Positions 1 through 10,112 of a stretch of DNA of 64,000 bases are shown here, piece by piece. The notes below the pieces were generated by a model. The model searched no databases, was not told where the DNA came from, and worked only from the letters and a program-made list of their open reading frames with translations. Every line of letters starts with the position of its first letter. Position 1 is the stretch's first letter. Made by a program: the position numbers and the translations under genes. Where the stretch lies: contig NC_053040.3 in the NCBI RefSeq assembly GCF_002575655.3, positions 457,918,780-457,982,779 of the forward strand, read 5' to 3'. The stretch comes from Aegilops tauschii subsp. strangulata. Taxonomy: Eukaryota; Streptophyta; Magnoliopsida; Poales; Poaceae.

Positions 1-607
1 TACAGAGCCGAATACAGTTCCTTTAGGCGAGAAGTTATCCTAATGATATTCAGGAGAAGGAACCCGCCTTGCGATGCCGAAGACAATCTGCATGCCAAAC
101 ACATCGTCATCAAAGACTGGTTCAGGGGCTACTGAGGGAGTTCTGGATTAAGTGGTCCTCGGGTGTCCGTACTATTTGATATGGGCCGGACTGATGGGCT
201 GTGAAGATAAAAAGCAGAAGACTTTACCCCGTGTCCGGGTAGGACTCCCATATGCGTGGTAGGCAAGTTTGGTGTCCAGATATGTTATTTCCTTCCTCTG
301 TGAACCGACTCTGTACAACCCTAGGCCCCTCCGGTGTGTATATAAACCGGAGGGGTTAGTCTGTAGAGGCTATCAGAATTTTCATAGGCTAGATAGCTAG
401 GGTTTAGCCATTACGATCTCGAGATAGATCAACTCTTGTAACCCCTATACCCATTGAATATAATCAAGCAGGACGTAGGGCTTTACCTCCTTTAAGAGGT
501 CCCGGACCTGGGTAAACTTCGTGTCCTCATCGTCCCTTGTTACCATTGATCCTCAGATGCACAGTTCGGGACCCCCTACCCAAGATCTGCCGGTTTTGAC
601 ACCGACA
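1..607 (+). mobile_element. Gypsy-A, 3' end of a Fatima-like Gypsy retrotransposon
   Basis: Only the 3' end is in the window: 132 bp of internal sequence followed by a 475-bp LTR. The LTR starts TGAGGGAG and ends CACCGACA, like those at 39188-39657 and 58348-58817. The internal end (about 122-132, reading gactggttcaggggctac into the LTR) is the purine-rich primer site expected next to a 3' LTR, which fixes the plus orientation. The flank from 608 resumes Copia-B, so Gypsy-A is inserted in that element. The presumed right TSD is ctcat (608-612), but the left copy is off-window. The name Fatima is from memory. Confidence 0.85.
133..607 (+). repeat. 3' LTR of Gypsy-A
   Basis: This LTR has TG...CA ends. 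A TATA box (tatataaa, 339-346) lies inside an inverted repeat, cccctccgg at 326-334 and ccggagggg at 347-355. The same arrangement is in the other two LTRs of this type. No coding potential is supported; an open frame entering from Copia-B is a read-through. Confidence 0.88.
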
Positions 608-612
608 CTCAT

Positions 613-1118
613 GGTCATGATATTTTTCACGGGATGACTTCCTCCAACTTGTTTTCCTGCTTGACAAGCACTACAAAGTCTATCCTTATCAAATACAACG
701 TCTTTAACACCAAGGATGTGATCACCTTTAATAAGCTTATCAAGATTTTGCATGCCAACGTGACCTAACCTTCTATGCCATAACCAACCTTTAGAAGATT
801 TAGCAATTAAGCAAGTTCGAGGTTGAGCTCTTTTAGTGAAATCAACAATGTATAGATCACCTCTATGTATACCGGTAAAAACCATATTATGATTGTCTCT
901 TCGAAACACTTGGCAATCTAATTCAGTAAATAGAACATTAAATCGAAATCGGCTAGTATAGATATGGAAAGTAAATTGTAGCCAAGAGATTCAGTGAGCA
1001 TAAAATTTTGGATAGAGCTGTCATGTGAGATGGCCACCTTACCAAGGCCAACCACCTTACCCTTTGAGTTATCACCAAAAGTGACATACTTTCAGGGACT
1101 GTCATTTTCAGCGAGCTC
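613..1118 (-). pseudogene. Copia-B protease tail and GAG-pre-integrase fragment (broken)
   Basis: Minus-strand reading continues the polyprotein after the gag-protease frame. The protease tail (KYVTFGDNSKGKVVGLG) is followed by an LSV-type stretch and then the zinc-binding GAG-pre-integrase segment with WHRRLGHVGM, LDKLIKGDHI and CSACQAGKQ. The H...H...C..C residues of that zinc module are present. A TGA stop separates it from the upstream frame near 1092, and a further shift lies around 930-960. The segment then ends abruptly at 613 where Gypsy-A was inserted, so everything downstream is lost from view. This is a Copia polyprotein remnant, not a host gene. Confidence 0.75.
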
Positions 1119-1841
1119 TCAAAACATGCCCTGGTCTCCGGTCATGTGATCGGTACATCCACTATCAAGAACCCATTCCTTTCCTCCGGCCATGTAACCA
1201 TGAAGGTTAGCCATAAGACCAAAGTGTCTCATTGACTCATCAAGATCAAAGTCACTATCATCATCCTCATCATAATATCCATGTTCAACATCATCATATG
1301 ATTGATCATCACCTAAAGAGAGGGATTCATTAGATTTATGACCATGGCAATGTGCATCTTTATGAATTCTAATGACGTGTGAGATGATGCTACTAATGAC
1401 TCCAACATCTCCTTTGGCATGCACAAGGTCACGAAGCTCAAATAGACAATCACCAAATTTAGGATCACTAGGATTCATTTTATGAAAAGTAATGGACTTT
1501 TGAAGTATCTCATCTAGATTTTTCAAGGAATAGTTTGGAAAGCGCTCCTCAAGGTATCTCCATATAGTATAAGCACATTCAAATGTAGGCAAGCATACAA
1601 GCAAATTTCTAGGCAATCCTCTAATGATAAGATCAATAGCTCTAAGGTTGCGGGTCATGTCAAGATACTCATCGGGGGTAGGATGCAAGGGATCAATAGG
1701 AGGCGCACAAGGGCTAGTAATATACTTGTTCAAATTATATTCATTGAAAATCTCAAGCATCTCATTTTTTCCAAGCACTATAGAACTATCCGTCAAGCAT
1801 AGGCACTCTACATCTAATACTCCCAATCGTAGACTCATCAA
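1119..1841 (-). pseudogene. Copia-B gag and protease start
   Basis: A 240-codon minus-strand frame opening with two Met codons close to the primer-binding site. Residues about 30-170 look like a Copia gag of the UBN2 type, with RAIDLIIRGLPRNLL, AYTIWRYLEERFP and FHKMNPSDPKFGDCLFELRD. An acidic, Asp/Glu-rich linker follows. The end contains WVLDSGCTDHMTG, the aspartic protease active site (DSG) of Copia polyproteins. No CCHC zinc knuckle is visible between gag and protease; either the family lacks one or a deletion removed it. A stop after GMF separates it from the rest of the polyprotein. Confidence 0.75.
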
Positions 1842-1886
1842 TCTTCCTCCAATGGTGATTAAACCAAAGCAATGGAGACCAAAAGC

Positions 1887-1898
1887 TTTGATACCAAT
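1887..1898 (-). other. Primer-binding site of Copia-B
   Basis: On the minus strand the LTR end (CTTTCA) is followed by ATTGGTATCAAAGC, close to the plant consensus TGGTATCAGAGC complementary to initiator tRNA-Met. This fixes the inner LTR border at 1899 and the minus orientation. Confidence 0.8.
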
Positions 1899-2701
1899 TG
1901 AAAGGATCGAGAAGAGGTGTCTAGAGGGGGGTGATTAGACACTCAACTAGTAAAGGTGGCAATTTTAAGTTTCTTCAAGTTGAGGTAGAGTTTTATCACA
2001 AGTTTAAACATTCACAATACATTTCAAGCAAGCATGGCATGAGTATGAGCAGTGGAAAAAGTAAAGCATGCTAATTGCAAGAAAGTAAATGGATGGGATT
2101 GGAGTGTGCAAACGCCATGTAGACACGGAGATTTTTGGCGTGGTTCCGATAGGTGGTGCTATCATACATCCACGTTGATGGAGACTTCAACCCACGAAGG
2201 GTAATGGTTGCGCGAGTCCACGGAGGGCTCCACCCACGAAGGGTCCATGAAGAAGCAACCTTGTCTATCCCACCATGGTCATCGCCCACGAAGGACTTGC
2301 CTTACTCGGGTAGATCTTCACAAAGTAGGCGATCTCCTTGCCCTTACAAACTTCTTGGTTCAACTCCACAATCTTGTCAGAGGCTCCCAAGCGACACCTA
2401 ACCAATCTCGGAGACACCACTCTCCAAAAGGTAATAGATGGTGTGTAGATGATGAACTCCTTGCTCTTGTCCTTCAAATGATAGTCTCCCCAACACTCAA
2501 CTCTCTATCATAGATTTGGATATGGTGGAAAGAAGATTTGAGTGGAGAGCAACTTGGGGAAGGCTAGAGATCAAGATTCTTGCGGTTGGATTGGAATGTC
2601 TTGGTCTCAACACATGAGTAGGTGGTTCTCTCTCAGAAAATAGGTAGTGGAAGTGTAGGCACGTTCTGATGGCTCTCTCACAAATGGAGAAGGGGGTGGA
2701 G

Positions 2702-2714
2702 GGGTATATATAGC
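2702..2714 (-). promoter_or_regulatory. TATA box of the Copia-B LTR promoter
   Basis: The minus strand reads GGCTATATATACCCC between the U3 motif array and the leader, the usual place for the LTR core promoter. Confidence 0.65.
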
Positions 2715-2769
2715 CTCCACACAAAATCCAACCGTTACACACATTTGACCCAACTCGTTCAGACCGAAT

Positions 2770-3140
2770 AGAAGAACTCGGTGAGAACGATTTAGTTCAA
2801 AATGTGAATGTTAGGAATCTCGGTGGGACCGACGGGAACAACTCGGTGGGACCGATGTGCTAGGGCTAGGGCAAAACCTCATCTTGGTGAGACCAATTGC
2901 ATGAACTCGGTGAGACCGATTTCAGCAAACAGCAAACAAAGAGTTGGTAAATCAAACTCGGTGGAACCGATTGCACATTTCGGTGAGACCAAAATAATTA
3001 CAACAGGCAACAAAGAGTTTGCAAGGCCATCTCGATGATACCGAGATCCGTATCAGTGTGACAGAATTGTCTAGGGTTTCTGGCAGTGGCTATGTCAACT
3101 GAACTCGATGGCGCCGGATAGATCATTTTGGTGGGGCCGA
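2770..3140 (-). repeat. Array of CGGTGNGACCGA motifs in the Copia-B U3
   Basis: About ten dispersed copies of a 13-14-bp near-palindrome (core tcggtgggaccga, variants with ggtgagaccga) at irregular spacing of 20-60 bp, for example near 2776, 2819, 2840, 2883, 2907, 2958 and 2978. They lie upstream of the TATA box in the transcription direction, so a role as binding sites is possible but unproven. Confidence 0.7.
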
Positions 3141-3270
3141 GTTTGACTTTGAGTTTTGGACAAATGTGGAAATGAGAAAGTGGCTAAGGGTTTTGGAGCA
3201 ATATCACTAAGCACTTTGAGCAAGTAGACCATTAAGAAACACCTCATCCCCTTCTAATAGTATTGGCTTT

Positions 3271-4560
3271 CACTACAAAAAAATACACTTCCGTGATGAT
3301 ACGTGTTTGTCACAGTAGGTCACGTTTTTAGTCATGCATGTACATCCATGACGATTTTATGACAGAATCAAGATAGTCATACATGTGCTGTCGTAGAAGT
3401 GTTCCATGACATTACCAAAATTATCATCACGGAAGTGTCCACTTCCATGACGATAAATCGCGCGTCACAGAAGTGCTTTCGTCAAGGGTGACCGACACGT
3501 GGCATCCACCATAAAGGGTCACTGTTAAACTATCGAGTTCCGGTTGGATCTGATAACCCGTTAACAGCCCGGACCAATGGGGATTTTCCACGTGTAAAAT
3601 TCTCCATGGCCAGCGTAACCACGTGTCGGCTCACCGTTGGGACAGATGTCATCCACTCATTGGACCGAAGGCGCGTATGATTCATCGACACGTGGCACGG
3701 CCCAACAGAGGCCCATTATAGTGAAAAGGTCGGCCCGTTTGACTTGGTCAAAAGGTAGCGGGCCGGCCCACGGAAAGCCTGTTAACGGCATGTTCGCATA
3801 TAGCCCATTTACAGCCCGCTAACTCACGGCCTACCAGAATTTGGCCCAGTAGTGTCATCTGGGCTGTCCAATATGATACCAGCCCGTTGTAACTTCCGGC
3901 CCATGTATGGACCATGACGTCTTTCGGCCCATAGGAGGCCCTTTGTAACTCTGGGCCCATTAAAGGCCCGAGATGAAACTGGCCCATAATGAACAGTGTA
4001 TCGCTTTATACCCATTAACGGTCCATTATTCCGTCGGCCGTTTCTAGCCCGTGTTAACTTTCGGCCTTCTAAGGGCCCATTTATTCTTGGGCTCATTTCT
4101 AGAATTCGGTTAGTTACGGTCCATTACTGGCCTATTCTATTTGTGGGCCAAATTCAGCCCGTGGTTACATTTGGCCTGTTTGTGGCCCATTAACCCGTTG
4201 GGCTATTTTCATAGCGTTATCAAATACGGCCTATTAACGGCTCGTTATGGTCCACGAATAGTATGACCCATGTTTGGCGAAATGATTATACGCCCCGTAG
4301 AAGGCCCATGGATCCTACGGCCCGTAGAAGGCCAATGGATCCTACGGCCCGTAGAAGGCCAATGGATCCTACGGCCCGTAGAAGGCCCATGGATCATACA
4401 GCCCATAGAAGGCCCATGGATCCTACGGCCCGTAGAAGGCCCATGGATCCTACGGCCCGTAGAAGGCCCATGGATCCTAGGGCCCGCAGGAGGCCCATGG
4501 TTACAATAGTCCGTGTGTTGCCATGGTTATCGTGGCCTAGTTATAGGTTATTGTGGCCCC
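3271..4560. repeat. Left terminus and subterminal repeats of CACTA-C
   Basis: After the CACTA terminus come about 400 bp of cttccatgacg/tcatcacggaag-type inverted short repeats. From about 3690 there are dozens of GGCCCA/GGCCCGT words in both orientations, at spacings of 15-40 bp. CACTA elements carry such arrays as binding sites for TNPA-type proteins; that role is inferred here. Open frames in this stretch (3637-4628) come from the repeats and are not genes. Confidence 0.75.
4297..4504. repeat. 27-bp tandem repeat in the CACTA-C subterminal region
   Basis: Seven full copies and one partial copy of a 27-bp unit containing gtagaaggcccatggatcc and tacggccc, in direct orientation. Copies differ at a few positions (ccaatgg for cccatgg, tacagcccata in the fourth). 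Because 27 is divisible by three, all frames stay open and give a false RRPMDPTA repeat protein. Confidence 0.9.
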
Positions 4561-4820
4561 TAGAAAAACGCGGAAAAAGAACTGTAGTGACTACAAGCAA
4601 ACAACTAAACAAGACAATAAGGAAATAAATAAGCAAGCAACTAACGCTATGCTATTACGGCTATTAAACATATTACATCCACTAGGCATCAAAGTTTGCC
4701 ACCAGTGCAAATATAGGGAACAAAGTAGCATATTACATACATTGGCCGTCTAAATTGGCCACCAGTGCAAAGATACGCGGCAGCAGAACAAGTCCATAAC
4801 TGAAACAACTTCAGAAGAGC
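4561..4820. other. Downstream region of the CACTA-C TNPA-like gene
   Basis: AT-rich sequence between the subterminal repeats and the last exon. Two direct repeats of about 40 bp (around 4668-4715 and 4730-4780, sharing attggc/tttgccaccagtgcaaa) are visible. It is probably the 3' UTR of the minus-strand gene. Confidence 0.4.
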
Positions 4821-5258
4821 TCAAGAAACGTTATCTTGGGTATCCACCATGCTAGCAATAAGCTTAGCAAGCTTATTAGCTTTGTACTGTTTGGCACTAA
4901 AATCCTCCAACATTTGCTGTTGCACCAGAAAGTATGCATCTGAATGCTCCAGGGACTTCCGCAGTCCTTCTGCTTCTTGTTGCAGCACAGTTGATCGATG
5001 TCTTTCAGCTTGTAGTTCAGACTCAAGAAGCCGAACTGATTCAGATAGTGAGTTTGAATAGCTTGTGCCAGCGGTAGTGGCCAATAACTCGAACACTAAA
5101 CCAAGACAGGACTTTGGAGTTGTCTCACTGTCTTCAAGATAGTTTTCCTTAGCTATGTTATCAGCTTTGTTGGAGACCAACAAGGATGTCTCAATATCCT
5201 GAACCTTATCTGCATTACTTCCTTTACCATTGCTTAATAAGGCACTCTTCCCCAATAT
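4821..5258 (-). pseudogene. CACTA-C TNPA-like gene, last exon (coiled coil)
   Basis: An open frame of about 144 residues ending in a stop at 4821. The second half (LLESELQAERHRSTVLQQE, GLRKSLEHSD, KANKLAKLIASM) is a strong coiled coil. Such C-terminal coiled coils are usual in TNPA/Transposase_24-type accessory proteins and probably mediate multimerisation. Upstream on the minus strand a pyrimidine tract and AACAG at about 5259-5263 give a plausible splice acceptor. The gene around it is split by retrotransposons, so the exon cannot be expressed in its original form. TNPA is inferred from CACTA context plus the PF03004-like exon upstream. Confidence 0.6.
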
Positions 5259-5264
5259 TCTGTT

Positions 5265-5940
5265 AGCATTTTAAAAGAAGAAACAAGTAGACACTTAACA
5301 GGTTTAGCATGTACTAGTATGTGAAACTCATTTCGGTGAACCAGTTCATTAGTAAGGTGGACAAGATTAAACTACCAAGTCTTCTATTGCCAAGTAGTAC
5401 ATTATAAAAGCATCAAACAAACATATATCTATGTCCTATATATGGTCACTGCATTGTCTTGCCAAACCAAAATAGAGACACGGTTCAAATCATATCAGTT
5501 CAAGAGAAAGCAACACTGAAAGAATACGAAGCGTGGGAAACTACACGGCACAACAAGATTTCAGATGGGTACCACGGGTCTACATGTACAACAACACTAT
5601 TAGCTCTGTTGTGATGCTAGTAATGTGCATGATATGAGAAGTCAATTGTATACACAATTGAAATTGAAATAAACAGAGCTATTTATAAGAGCAAACCTGT
5701 TAAAGAAACATGCGTAAACATACCTGTTGTGCCATTGGAGTTTCGATTAGATCCTTCAATTTAAAAGTAAGTTTGTATGAGTAAATACAGTGATACAAGA
5801 GCAAAGCAATATGCACGATAGCAATGGAATCTTAAATGAGAACACTTGTTCTTCAGGTTTAAGCACTTGTTCTACATGAACAGAGTACAGTAAGACGCAA
5901 GCATATAGTACTTCAAAAATGAGCTCATAGACCTTACCAC
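5265..5940 (-). other. Intron-like stretch of the CACTA-C TNPA-like gene
   Basis: AT-rich DNA with many stops in all frames, lying between the coiled-coil exon and the Transposase_24-like exon. A small exon may be hidden, but I cannot identify one. Confidence 0.4.
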
Positions 5941-6114
5941 ATTCTTGGTTCGGGACCAGTACAGAACAAGGCGTTCCCAGTCATCCTCCAGTAAATGTGT
6001 CTCAGGAGAACGTAAGGGAATTTGATGAGTTTCTTTTCCAGTGAAGTAAGTTTTCTTCAGGTAAATTCCGATACTGCCACCAAGCATTCTTGAAGATAGC
6101 AGAGGTATTAGCAC
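5941..6114 (-). pseudogene. CACTA-C TNPA-like gene, Transposase_24-like exon
   Basis: Minus-strand sequence encoding SPETHLLEDDWERLVLYWSR and then a donor-like GTAAGG at the left edge. The pattern DDWxxLVxYW matches the start of the plant Transposase_24 (PF03004) region, where a W-(K/R)-x-L-V-x-x-W motif is typical. The next upstream segment carries RRTDLETQDE-like acidic residues, but its frame is uncertain. Boundaries are estimated from reading frame and splice-like sites; a homology search would be decisive. The exon lies 260 bp from the Copia-D insertion. Confidence 0.45.
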
Positions 6115-6249
6115 CGGTTACCTCATCCTGAGTTTCCAAATCGGTCCTTCTCTATAGAGAAAAATGGGAAATTTTGCTGTATTATAACCATCATGGAAGT
6201 AGAATGTATGGGACAAAGCAAAGTAATTGCCATGAATAACATTACTTAC

Positions 6250-6391
6250 ACCTAACTCCAGGTCAAACACCTGCAACTGGCATTTTCCTTCATCTTCAGT
6301 ATAATATTTCCATGATAGGAAGATACGCACATAGGATTTAACAACATCAAATGCGATAGATGCTAAACTACGAATGGCTGGTTGTGCTTCC
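6250..6391 (-). pseudogene. CACTA-C TNPA-like gene, left piece of an exon split by two Copias
   Basis: The 3' part of an exon whose other pieces are at 24089-24151 and 32675-32969. It reads AIRSLASIAFDVVKSYVRIF and ends at a good donor (GTAAGT on the minus strand at 6244-6249). The frame runs without a stop from the 32.7-kb piece through the 24.1-kb piece into this one once both retrotransposons and one copy of each TSD are ignored. I do not recognise the encoded stretch as a named domain. Confidence 0.7.
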
Positions 6392-8120
6392 TGTTGGGAA
6401 ACGTAGTAATTCAAAAAAATCCTACGATCACACAAGATCTGTCTAGGAGAAGCATAGCAACGAGGGGGGAGAGTGTGTCCACGTACCCTCGTAGACCGAA
6501 AGAAGAAGTGTTTAATAACGCGGTTGATGTAGTCGAACGTCTTCACGATCCAACCGATCCAAGTACCGAACGTACGGCACCTCTGTATTCAGCACACGTT
6601 CAGCATGATGACGTCCCTCGAGCTCTTGGTCGAGTTGAGGAAGAGGGAGAGTTCCATCAGCACGACGGTGTGGTGATGGTGATGATGAAGTTACCGGCGC
6701 AGGGCTTCGCCTAAGCACTACGATGATATGACCGAGGTGTTAAACTATGGAGGGGGGCACCGCACATGGCTAAGAGATTGTCTGTTGTGCCTTTGGGGTG
6801 CCCCCTGCCCACGTATATAAAGGAGGGAGGGAGAGAGGCCGGCGGTCAGGAGGGGCGCACCAAGGGGGGAGTCCTACTTGGACTCCTAGTCCATGTAGGA
6901 TCCCCCCCCCCCCGCCCCCCGCGCTTTTCCTTTCTTCCACCGGAGGGAAAGGAAGGAGGGGGCCGCGCCCCCACCCCTTGTCCAATTCGGTTTGGGCAGG
7001 GGGGAGGTGTGCGCCACCTCGTGGACCTTCTTCCCTCTCTCCACTAAAGCCCACTAAGGCCCATTAACTTCCCCGGGGGTTCCGGTAACCCCTCGGTACT
7101 CCGGAAAAATACCCGAATCACTCGGAACCATTCTGATGTCCGAATATAACCTTCCAATATATGAAGCTTTACTTCTCGGCCATTTCGAGACTCCTCGTCA
7201 TGTCTGTGATCTCATATGGGACTCCGAACAAACTTCGGTCATCAAATCACATAACTCATAATACAAATCGTCATCGAACGTTAAGCGTTCGGACCCTACG
7301 GGTTCGAGAACTATGTAGACATGACCGAGACACATCTCTGGTCAATAACCAACAGAGGAACCTGGATGCTCATATTGGCTCCTACATATTCTACGAAGAT
7401 CTTTATCGGTCAAACCGCATAACAACATACGTCATTCCCTTTGTCATCGGTATGTTACTTGCCCGAGATTCAATCGTCGGTATCATCATACCTATTTCAA
7501 TCTCGTTACTGGCAAGTCTCTTTACTCGTTCCGTAATGCATAATCCCACAACTAACTCATTAGTCACATTGCTTGCAAGGCTTATAGTGATGTGCATTAC
7601 TGAGAGGGCGCAGAGATACCTCTCCGATACACGGAGTGACAAATCCTAATCTCGATCTATGCCAACTCAACAAACACCTTCGGAGACACCTGTAGAGCAT
7701 CTTTATAATCACCCAGTTACATTGTGACGTTTGATAGCACACAAGGTGTTCCTCCGGTATTCGGGATTTGCATAATCTCATAGTCAGAGGAACATGTATA
7801 AGTAATGAAGAAAGCAATAGCAGTAAAACTAAATGATCATTATGCTAAGCTAACGGATGGGTGTTGTCCATCACATCATTCTCTAATGATGTGATCCCGT
7901 TCATCAAATGACAACACATGTCTATGGTTAGGAAACTTAACCATCTTTGACTAACGAGCTAGTCAAGTAGAGGCATACTAGGGACACTCTGTTTGTCTAT
8001 GTATTCACACATGTACTAAGTTTCCTTAATACAGTTCTAGCATGAATAATAAACATGTATCATGATATAAGGAAATATAAATAACAACTTTATTATTGCC
8101 TCTAGGGCACATTTCCTTCA
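6392..8120 (-). repeat. 3' LTR of Copia-D
   Basis: 1729 bp, ending cacatttccttca next to the polypurine tract. It contains the TATA region (gtatataaagg on the plus strand near 6813) and a C-run at about 6902-6913. Open frames in it (6766-7067, 7161-7649, 7560-7817) recur in the other LTRs but sit in U3/R/U5 and are not genes. Confidence 0.92.
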
Positions 8121-8135
8121 GTCTCCCACTTGCAC
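8121..8135 (-). other. Polypurine tract of Copia-D
   Basis: The minus strand reads GTGCAAGTGGGAGAC immediately before the 3' LTR. The same tract follows the 3' LTRs of Copia-F and Copia-H, so it is conserved in this group and primes plus-strand DNA synthesis. Confidence 0.75.
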
Positions 8136-8169
8136 TAGAGTCAATAATCTAGATTACATAGTAATGATT

Positions 8170-9878
8170 CTAACACCCATTGGAGTCTTGGTGTTGATCA
8201 CGTTTTGCTTGTGGAAGAGGCTTAGTCAATGGGTCTGCAACATTCAGATCCGTATGTATTTTGCAAATCTCTATGTCTCCCTCCTTGACTTGATCGCGGA
8301 TGGAATTGAAGCGTCTCTTGATGTGTTTGGTTCTCTTGTGAAATCTGAATTCCTTCGCCAGGGCTATTGCTCCAGTATTGTCACAAAAGATTTTCATTGG
8401 ACCCGATGCACTAGGTATTACACCTAGATCGGATATGAACTCCTTCATCCAGACTCCTTCATTTGCTGCTTCCAAAGCAGCTATGTACTCCGCTTCACAC
8501 GTAGATCCCGCCACAACGCTTTGCTTGGAACTACACCAACTGACAGCTCCACCATTCAATATAAATACGTATCCGGTTTGTGACTTAGAGTCATCCGGAT
8601 TAGTGTCAAAGCTTGCATCGACGTAACCATTTACGGTGAGCTCTTTGTCACCTCCATAAATGAGAAACATATCCTTAGTCCTTTTCTGGTATTTCAGGAT
8701 GTTCTTGACCGCTGTCCAGTTATCTCCTGGATTACTTTGGTACCTCCCTGTCGAACTTATAGTAAGGCACACATCAGGTCTGGTACACAACATTGCATAC
8801 ATGATAGAACCTATGGCTGAGGCATAGGGAATGACTTTCATTTTCTCTCTATCTTCTGCAGTGGTCGGGCATTGAGTCTGACTCAACTTCACACCTTGTA
8901 ACACAGGCAAGAACCCTTTCTTTGACTGATCCATTTTGAACTTCTTCAAAACTTTATCAAGGTATGTGCTTTGTGAAAGTCCAATTAAGCGTCTTGATCT
9001 ATCTCTACAGATCTTGATGCCCAATATATAAGCAGTTTCATCGAGGTCTTTCATTGAAAAATTCTTATTCAAGTATCCTTTTATGCTATCCAGAAATTCT
9101 ATATCATTTTCGATCAAGAATATGTCATGCACATATAATATCAGAAATGCTATAGAGCTCCCACTCACTTTGTTGTAAATACAGGCTTCTCCAAAAGTCT
9201 GTATAAAACCATATGCGTTGATCACATTATCAAAGCGTATATTCCAACTCCGAGATGCTTGCACATTCCATAAATGGATCGCTGGAGCTTAGACACTTTG
9301 TTAGCACCATTAGGATCGACAAAACCTTCTAGTTGCATCATATAAAACTCTTCTTTCAGATATCCATTCAGGAATGCAGTTTTGACATCCATTTGCCAAA
9401 TTTCATAATCATAAAATGCGGCAATTGCTAACATGATTAGGACAGACTTAAGCATCGCTACGGGTGAGAAGGTCTCATCATAGTCAACTCCTTGAACTTG
9501 TCAAAAACCTTTCGCAACAAGTCGAGCTTTGTAGACAGTAACATTACTGTCTGCGTCGGTCTTCTTATTGAAGATCCATTTATTCTCTATGGCTTGCCGA
9601 TCATCGGGCAAGTCAACCAAAGTCCACACTTTGTTCTCATACATGGATCCCATCTCAGATTTCATGGCCTCAAGCCATTTTGTGGAATCTGGGCTCATCA
9701 TCGCCTCCTCATAATTCGTAGGTTCGTCATGGTCAAGTAACATGACCTCCAGAACAGGATTACCGTACCACTCTGGTGCGGATCGTACTCTGGTTGACCT
9801 ACAAGGTTCAGTAGTAACTTGATCTGAAGTTTCATGATCATCATCATTAGCTTCCTCACTAATTGGTGTAGGAATCAC
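8170..9878 (-). pseudogene. Copia-D reverse transcriptase and RNase H (broken)
   Basis: Three minus-strand open segments (9501-9878, 9222-9455, 8170-9264) form the C-terminal half of the polyprotein. In order they give the linker and RT start (NKWIFNKKTDADSN), the RT palm with DVKTAFLNG, the second catalytic motif, LGIKI, the RNase H segment DASFDT...GGAVSW, the EAEY motif, and DNTGAIALAKE. The hallmark RT motif YVDD reads YVHD (His codon at 9127-9129), which removes a catalytic Asp. A stop follows VAKGF near 9500, and a shift around 9250-9270 breaks the RT. The C-terminal end (VADPLTKPLP) is retained. It cannot make active enzyme. Confidence 0.9.
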
Positions 9879-10112
9879 TTGAACTGATTTCTATGATGAA
9901 CTACTTTCCAATTCGAGAGAAGGTACAATTACCTCATCAAGTTCTACTTTCCTCCCACTCACTTCTTTCGAGAGAAACTCCTTCTCTAGAAAGGATCTGT
10001 TAATAGCAACGAATATCTTGCCTTCGGATCTGTGATAGAAGGTGTACCCAACAACCTCCTTTAGGTATCCTATGAAGACACATTTCTCCGATTTGGGTTC
10101 AAGCTTATCAGG
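9879..10112 (-). pseudogene. Copia-D linker between integrase and reverse transcriptase
   Basis: Continues the polyprotein on the minus strand (the YPKEV/GYTFY integrase C-terminal part and the variable acidic linker), with stops at each edge. It aligns by eye with 48650-48850 of Copia-H. Confidence 0.6.

Larger units (their letters stand above)
608..3270 (-). mobile_element. Copia-B, 5' part of a Copia retrotransposon
   Basis: A minus-strand Copia element truncated on both sides by later insertions. From right to left it holds most of its 5' LTR (1899-3270), a primer-binding site matching initiator tRNA-Met (1887-1898), a gag-protease frame (1119-1841) and the start of the GAG-pre-integrase region (613-1118). 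Integrase core, reverse transcriptase, RNase H and the 3' LTR are not in the window; they should lie left of Gypsy-A. No recognised outer LTR end is seen at 3270, where CACTA-C begins, so CACTA-C probably inserted into the LTR. Confidence 0.8.
1899..3270 (-). repeat. 5' LTR of Copia-B, truncated by CACTA-C
   Basis: About 1.37 kb of LTR lie between the primer-binding site and the first base of CACTA-C. On the minus strand it holds, in order, an array of CGGTGNGACCGA-like motifs (about 3140 down to 2770), a TATA box (2702-2714) and a transcribed leader. Small open frames inside it (2071-2513) are not supported as genes. The outer U3 end is missing here and should lie beyond the right end of CACTA-C. 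Confidence 0.75.

Noticed and set aside
553..612. Gypsy LTR-encoded end of the GAG-pre-integrase frame
   Set aside because: Read-through from Copia-B into the inserted Gypsy-A LTR, not native sequence.
2071..2513. Overlapping frames in the Copia-B LTR
   Set aside because: They lie in the transcribed LTR leader and have no similarity to a protein family I know.
4263..4628. Open frame with RRPMDPTA repeats
   Set aside because: Produced by the 27-bp tandem repeat, which keeps all frames open; it lies in transposon subterminal DNA.
7161..7649. 162-codon frame that recurs at 23122-23610 and partly at 25203 and 32002
   Set aside because: It lies inside Copia LTRs. Recurrence reflects LTR identity, and the frame is broken in the other LTR copies.
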